This document shows positions 14,345 through 16,700 of a DNA stretch of 16,700 bases, one piece after another. Position 1 is the first letter of the stretch. Each line of letters opens with the position of its first letter. Made by a program: the position numbers and the translations under genes. The notes beneath the pieces are model-generated. The model did no database searches and was not told the origin of the DNA. It saw only the letters and a list, made by a program, of their open reading frames with translations. The stretch lies in contig DATHVR010000027.1 in the NCBI GenBank assembly GCA_035461175.1, positions 1-16,700 of the forward strand, written 5' to 3'. The DNA is from DATHVR01 sp035461175 (GTDB lineage Bacteria > Actinomycetota > Acidimicrobiia > Spongiisociales > ZC4RG35).

Positions 14345-14797
14345 TCAGGCGACCTGGAGTGAGTCGAGGAGGGCGTTGACCGGGGGGACGACGTCGGCCC
14401 GGTCGAGGTGGCTGCCGGCGACTACGTAGAGACAGAAGGGGCGGCCGGCCAGGGTGAAGAAGCGCTGCAGGCCCGACTGTCCCGGGAGGCCGTGCTGGAG
14501 GGCGTTGCGGTCGAAGTCCCGGGGGGCGATTCGGGGCATGCCCTCGCCGGCGAACAGCGCCTTTCCGGCCGATTCCGGACCGTATTCGAACAGGGCGACG
14601 AAGACGTCGCCGGGGCCCATGACGTCGACCGCTCCCGCCCCGAAGTCGGCTCGATCCGCCGGAAGCGGGAAGTTTGCGAAGTGTGAGACCGTGGCCCGCC
14701 GCACCTCGGGAGCCGCACCGAGGGCGACACCGTTGCCGATCTCGCCCTCCCATCCGGCGGGGAGTTCCACCGTCAGGCCGGCGCCGGAAAGCCTCAT
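14345..14797 (-). CDS. Conserved-looking small protein of unknown function
   Basis: 150 aa; I do not recognise a family. It starts MRLSGAGLTVELPAGWEG, has no signal peptide or membrane segment and one cysteine near the C-terminus (GRPFCLYVV). The pattern of a beta-strand-rich start with a LPxGW motif and an ending VNALLDSLQV resembles small single-domain proteins with an alpha/beta fold. ATG overlaps the stop of the upstream membrane-protein gene (ATGA), and its own stop is 2 nt before the SLH-like gene, so it is part of the same operon. Confidence 0.75.
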   Translation of the reverse strand: MRLSGAGLTVELPAGWEGEIGNGVALGAAPEVRRATVSHFANFPLPADRADFGAGAVDVMGPGDVFVALFEYGPESAGKALFAGEGMPRIAPRDFDRNALQHGLPGQSGLQRFFTLAGRPFCLYVVAGSHLDRADVVPPVNALLDSLQVA

Positions 14798-15375
14798 GCC
14801 AGCACCACCGAGGCGGCGAAGGCGCCTGCCAGCACGATCAGTCCTACTCCGGTCACCCGGGCCACCGGGGCGGCCAGGCCCGCCATCGTCCGGCTGAAGG
14901 CGGTCAGTCGTGAGGGACGATCGATCCGACCCGCCGCCAGCGGGAACACCGACCGCCCCAGTCCGAAGGCGGCCCCGATCAGGGCGCCTCCGAGCGGATC
15001 GCCCACCGCCACCATCAGGGCTAGCATCGCCCACACGCCCCACGTCACCACGTAAGTGGCGAATCCGGCTCCGAGTTGGGCTCCGAACCCTCCTCCATAC
15101 ACCCAGCCCCGATAGGTCCCGATCCAGTCTTCGTTCACCTGGCGGCGCGGCCCGGGCGGACGCAGGCGAACCAGGTCGGCGACCCCGGCGGCGGCCACCA
15201 CCCCGGCGGCGAAAGGCCACCGCCAGGCTTCGCCGGGGATCAACTGTCCGATCCATCCCAGGATCACCCCGAGGAGCGCGCCAGTTCCCACGGCGGCAGT
15301 CACGAACGCCCCCACCGTCAGGGCCCATCGGTTGTGTCGTGCCCGCTCACCGAGCGGGTGGATGCTGGTCAGCAT
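14794..15375 (-). CDS. Polytopic membrane protein, cysteine-free, unknown function
   Basis: 193 aa with about five hydrophobic segments (about 18-42, 50-68, 98-122, 126-148, 168-192) and a charged loop (LRPPGPRRQVNEDW). The Gly-rich YGGGFGAQLGAGFATYVV helix is reminiscent of CcdA/DsbD-like transporters, but there is not a single cysteine, so it cannot carry electrons as CcdA does. ATG at 15375 with AGGAG 6 nt upstream. It lies between the redoxin-like gene and the 150-aa gene, overlapping the latter, so a structural or partner role for the redoxin is possible but unproven. Confidence 0.75.
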   Translation of the reverse strand: MLTSIHPLGERARHNRWALTVGAFVTAAVGTGALLGVILGWIGQLIPGEAWRWPFAAGVVAAAGVADLVRLRPPGPRRQVNEDWIGTYRGWVYGGGFGAQLGAGFATYVVTWGVWAMLALMVAVGDPLGGALIGAAFGLGRSVFPLAAGRIDRPSRLTAFSRTMAGLAAPVARVTGVGLIVLAGAFAASVVLA

Positions 15376-15384
15376 CGACTCTCC

Positions 15385-15447
15385 TCATGGCGACCAGTGC
15401 GAGCGCAGCGCGGCCAGCACCGCCACCACCATGGCCAGGGCGGTCAC
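15385..15447 (-). CDS. Possible 20-aa tiny ORF between redoxin and membrane protein
   Basis: The GTG at 15447 overlaps the redoxin stop (GTGA), has GGAG about 8 nt upstream and encodes VTALAMVVAVLAALRSH plus three residues before a TGA at 15385, 9 bp before the next start. Its first 12 bases match the first 12 of the redoxin gene (GTGACCGCCCTG), and both peptides share VTAL and LRSH around a hydrophobic run. It could be a tiny membrane peptide or a duplicated fragment of the redoxin anchor. Confidence 0.35.
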   Translation of the reverse strand: MTALAMVVAVLAALRSHWSP

Positions 15448-16154
15448 GGTCCGTCTCCGTGCGGATTCCGGTACAGGCTTGGATCGCCCGGCTGGATCCC
15501 GGCCGCCTTGAGGCTCTCCTCGGTGCGTCGGGACCGGGCGGCGGTATCGCCGGTGGTGGCGGCGTGCCCGGTGTCGGCGAGCGCCGCCGACAGCAGGTCC
15601 TTGACGTGGTTCCACGACCCGGCCGCCCCTTCTCCGACCACGGTGCCCGAGGCGGCGTCGACCAGCACGAAGTAGGGGGAGACCGGGATCTTGAAGTCGT
15701 CCCACGCCTCGGAGGACATCACTGTGAGCACCCCATCGGGGGCGAGTTCGCCGATCCGTCCGGGGCTCTCCTCCTGGGGGCCTTTGGTGACGATGACCGG
15801 TCGCACCTCGAGGCTGGGCATCTCGGCGCCGCCGGCGAAACTCTCCCAGAACGGGCGGCAGGTCGAGCAGCCGCTGGACAGGAACGCCAGCAGCACCAGT
15901 CCGCGGGTGTCCCGGAGGGCCACCCCGGTCGAGGTTCCGGAGGGTGTCACCCCACCGACCCCGGCCGGTGCCCGGCTCGCGTCGGGCCGACGGGTGATGG
16001 CCAGTCCCTCGGCACGGCCACCCCGACCCTCGGCCTCGCCCCCGTCGAGGGCGTGCAGGCGGCGCAGGATCTCGGCATGAGACCGGAGCAGCCCGGCCAC
16101 CAGCACGACGAGCAGGGCGATGACCACGCCTTCGATGATCACCAGGGCGGTCAC
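15444..16154 (-). CDS. Membrane-anchored thioredoxin-like (redoxin) protein
   Basis: 236 aa. An N-terminal anchor (about 1-24, IIEGVVIALLVVLVAGLL) and a flexible Gly/Ala-rich stretch lead to a thioredoxin-like domain with the active site GCSTCRPFW (C96, C99) after GLVLLAFLSS, and the cis-Pro region IPVSPYFVLVD. It resembles MauD/TlpA-type extracytoplasmic thiol-disulfide proteins. The last 50 residues are an unusual charged tail. GTG at 16154 overlaps the upstream stop (GTGA). The downstream SLH-like protein is exported and rich in paired cysteines, so it is a plausible client. Neither a DsbD-like reductase nor a thiol oxidase is encoded here. Confidence 0.82.
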   Translation of the reverse strand: MTALVIIEGVVIALLVVLVAGLLRSHAEILRRLHALDGGEAEGRGGRAEGLAITRRPDASRAPAGVGGVTPSGTSTGVALRDTRGLVLLAFLSSGCSTCRPFWESFAGGAEMPSLEVRPVIVTKGPQEESPGRIGELAPDGVLTVMSSEAWDDFKIPVSPYFVLVDAASGTVVGEGAAGSWNHVKDLLSAALADTGHAATTGDTAARSRRTEESLKAAGIQPGDPSLYRNPHGDGP

Positions 16155-16700
16155 GAGATCCGCCCCCAGACCACGGGCACATCTCCGCTGGCGCCGTACT
16201 GGAACGTCTCGTCGGCAGCCCCCGTGGTCAGGGAGTTGCGCAGGTACCAGGTGCCGCCGTCGGCGAACCACCCGGGCCGGTCGACCCCGGTGCCGGCCCA
16301 GTCGCCGACGACCGGCACTCCGCCCGGGCCGAACTCGAAGGAGGCGGTGGCACCGCCGTCGGTAGTGCGCAGCAACCAGGTCGTGCCTCGAACCACACCG
16401 GGTCGGGCGCGTCCGTCGTCGGTCCAGCGCCCCACCACCGGAGTGTCCCCGGGTTGACCGAACTCGAAGTCGACGTCGGCCGGACCGGTGGAGTTGGAGT
16501 TGCGCAGCAGCCACCGGTTGCCGCGCACGACGCCGGGCGTGGCGACGCCGTCGCCGTTCCAGTCCCCGACCACCGGGAGGTCCCCGGCCTGACCGAACTC
16601 GAAGACGAGATCGGGGCGTCCTTCTCCCTCGACCTGGCGGACATACCAGGTGAGGGCGGTGTCTCCGGCGGGGCCTCGCCTTGTTCCCCGCACCACCGCC
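16151..16700 (-). CDS. FG-GAP/VCBS-like repeat protein, 5' end outside the window
   Basis: The frame enters from the right edge and ends at 16151. At least three and a half repeats of about 45 residues are visible, with the pattern FEFGxxGDxPVVGDW, then DGxxxPGVVRG and WLLRNS. This is the beta-propeller-like repeat found in secreted or surface proteins; the glycine/aspartate loops could bind calcium. The last unit is cut short (VPVVWGRIS). The GTG at 16696 is not the true start, since the repeat pattern is already running there. Upstream domains and a signal peptide are expected beyond the window. First gene of the visible operon. Confidence 0.82.
   Translation of the reverse strand, partial: AVVRGTRRGPAGDTALTWYVRQVEGEGRPDLVFEFGQAGDLPVVGDWNGDGVATPGVVRGNRWLLRNSNSTGPADVDFEFGQPGDTPVVGRWTDDGRARPGVVRGTTWLLRTTDGGATASFEFGPGGVPVVGDWAGTGVDRPGWFADGGTWYLRNSLTTGAADETFQYGASGDVPVVWGRIS

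Noticed and set aside
14794..15375. Membrane protein as a CcdA/DsbD electron carrier
   Set aside because: It contains no cysteine, so it cannot pass electrons by thiol exchange.
14910..16457. 515-codon plus-strand frame across the right-hand operon
   Set aside because: Arg/Pro-rich shadow; the minus strand carries tightly overlapping genes with signal peptide, CxxC site and repeats.

Overview
The window comes from a high-GC Gram-positive-type bacterium, most likely an uncultured actinobacterium of the Acidimicrobiia or a close relative. Three things suggest this. GTG starts are common and stop/start overlaps are tight. There is an actinobacterial-style E2 with a long Ala/Pro/Glu linker. There is also an exported protein with S-layer-homology-like repeats (motifs KGCNPPDNTR and VTRAQMASFLVRAL), a type I associate with Acidimicrobiia. 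The taxonomic call is inference. I see no rRNA, tRNA, CRISPR array or transposase.

Left part (1-4043). A minus-strand pair consists of an undecaprenyl-phosphate sugar transferase and the first 24 codons of a signal-anchored protein cut by the window edge. Divergent from it is a plus-strand operon of dihydrolipoamide dehydrogenase (lpdA) and a 2-oxoacid dehydrogenase E2 (sucB-like). The lipoate theme returns at 10550-12253 with one polypeptide that fuses octanoyltransferase (LipB) to lipoyl synthase (LipA).

Middle (4036-10506). A complete lasso-peptide-type RiPP cluster sits between the E2 gene and lipB-lipA. It is built as two divergent operons around a 96-bp shared control region. The minus arm encodes a 51-aa precursor with a textbook lasso leader, an ABC exporter ATPase and permease, a PqqD-like leader-binding protein (B1/RRE) and a nucleotidyltransferase-like protein. 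The plus arm encodes the Asn-synthetase-like cyclase, an HPr-kinase-like peptide kinase and the B2 leader peptidase. The genes should work together: B1 presents the leader, B2 cuts it, the cyclase activates and cyclises the core, the kinase probably phosphorylates the C-terminal serine, and the ABC pair exports the product. The surprising part is the core, which has no Asp or Glu at ring positions 7-9 for any plausible cleavage site. The product is therefore either not a classical lasso or uses a very distant acceptor.

Right part (12258-16700). An M24 metallopeptidase gene abuts, stop to stop, a minus-strand operon that encodes mostly envelope or exported proteins. In transcription order this operon holds an FG-GAP-like repeat protein (partial, entering from the right edge), an anchored thioredoxin-like protein with a CSTC site, a 20-aa tiny ORF, a cysteine-free membrane protein, a small protein of unknown function and the SLH-like repeat protein. 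All junctions are overlaps or gaps below 10 bp. A 44-bp nearly perfect palindrome lies inside the 5' coding region of the SLH-like gene.

Every intergenic gap is shorter than 300 bp. The longest (874-1089) is the divergent region upstream of lpdA.
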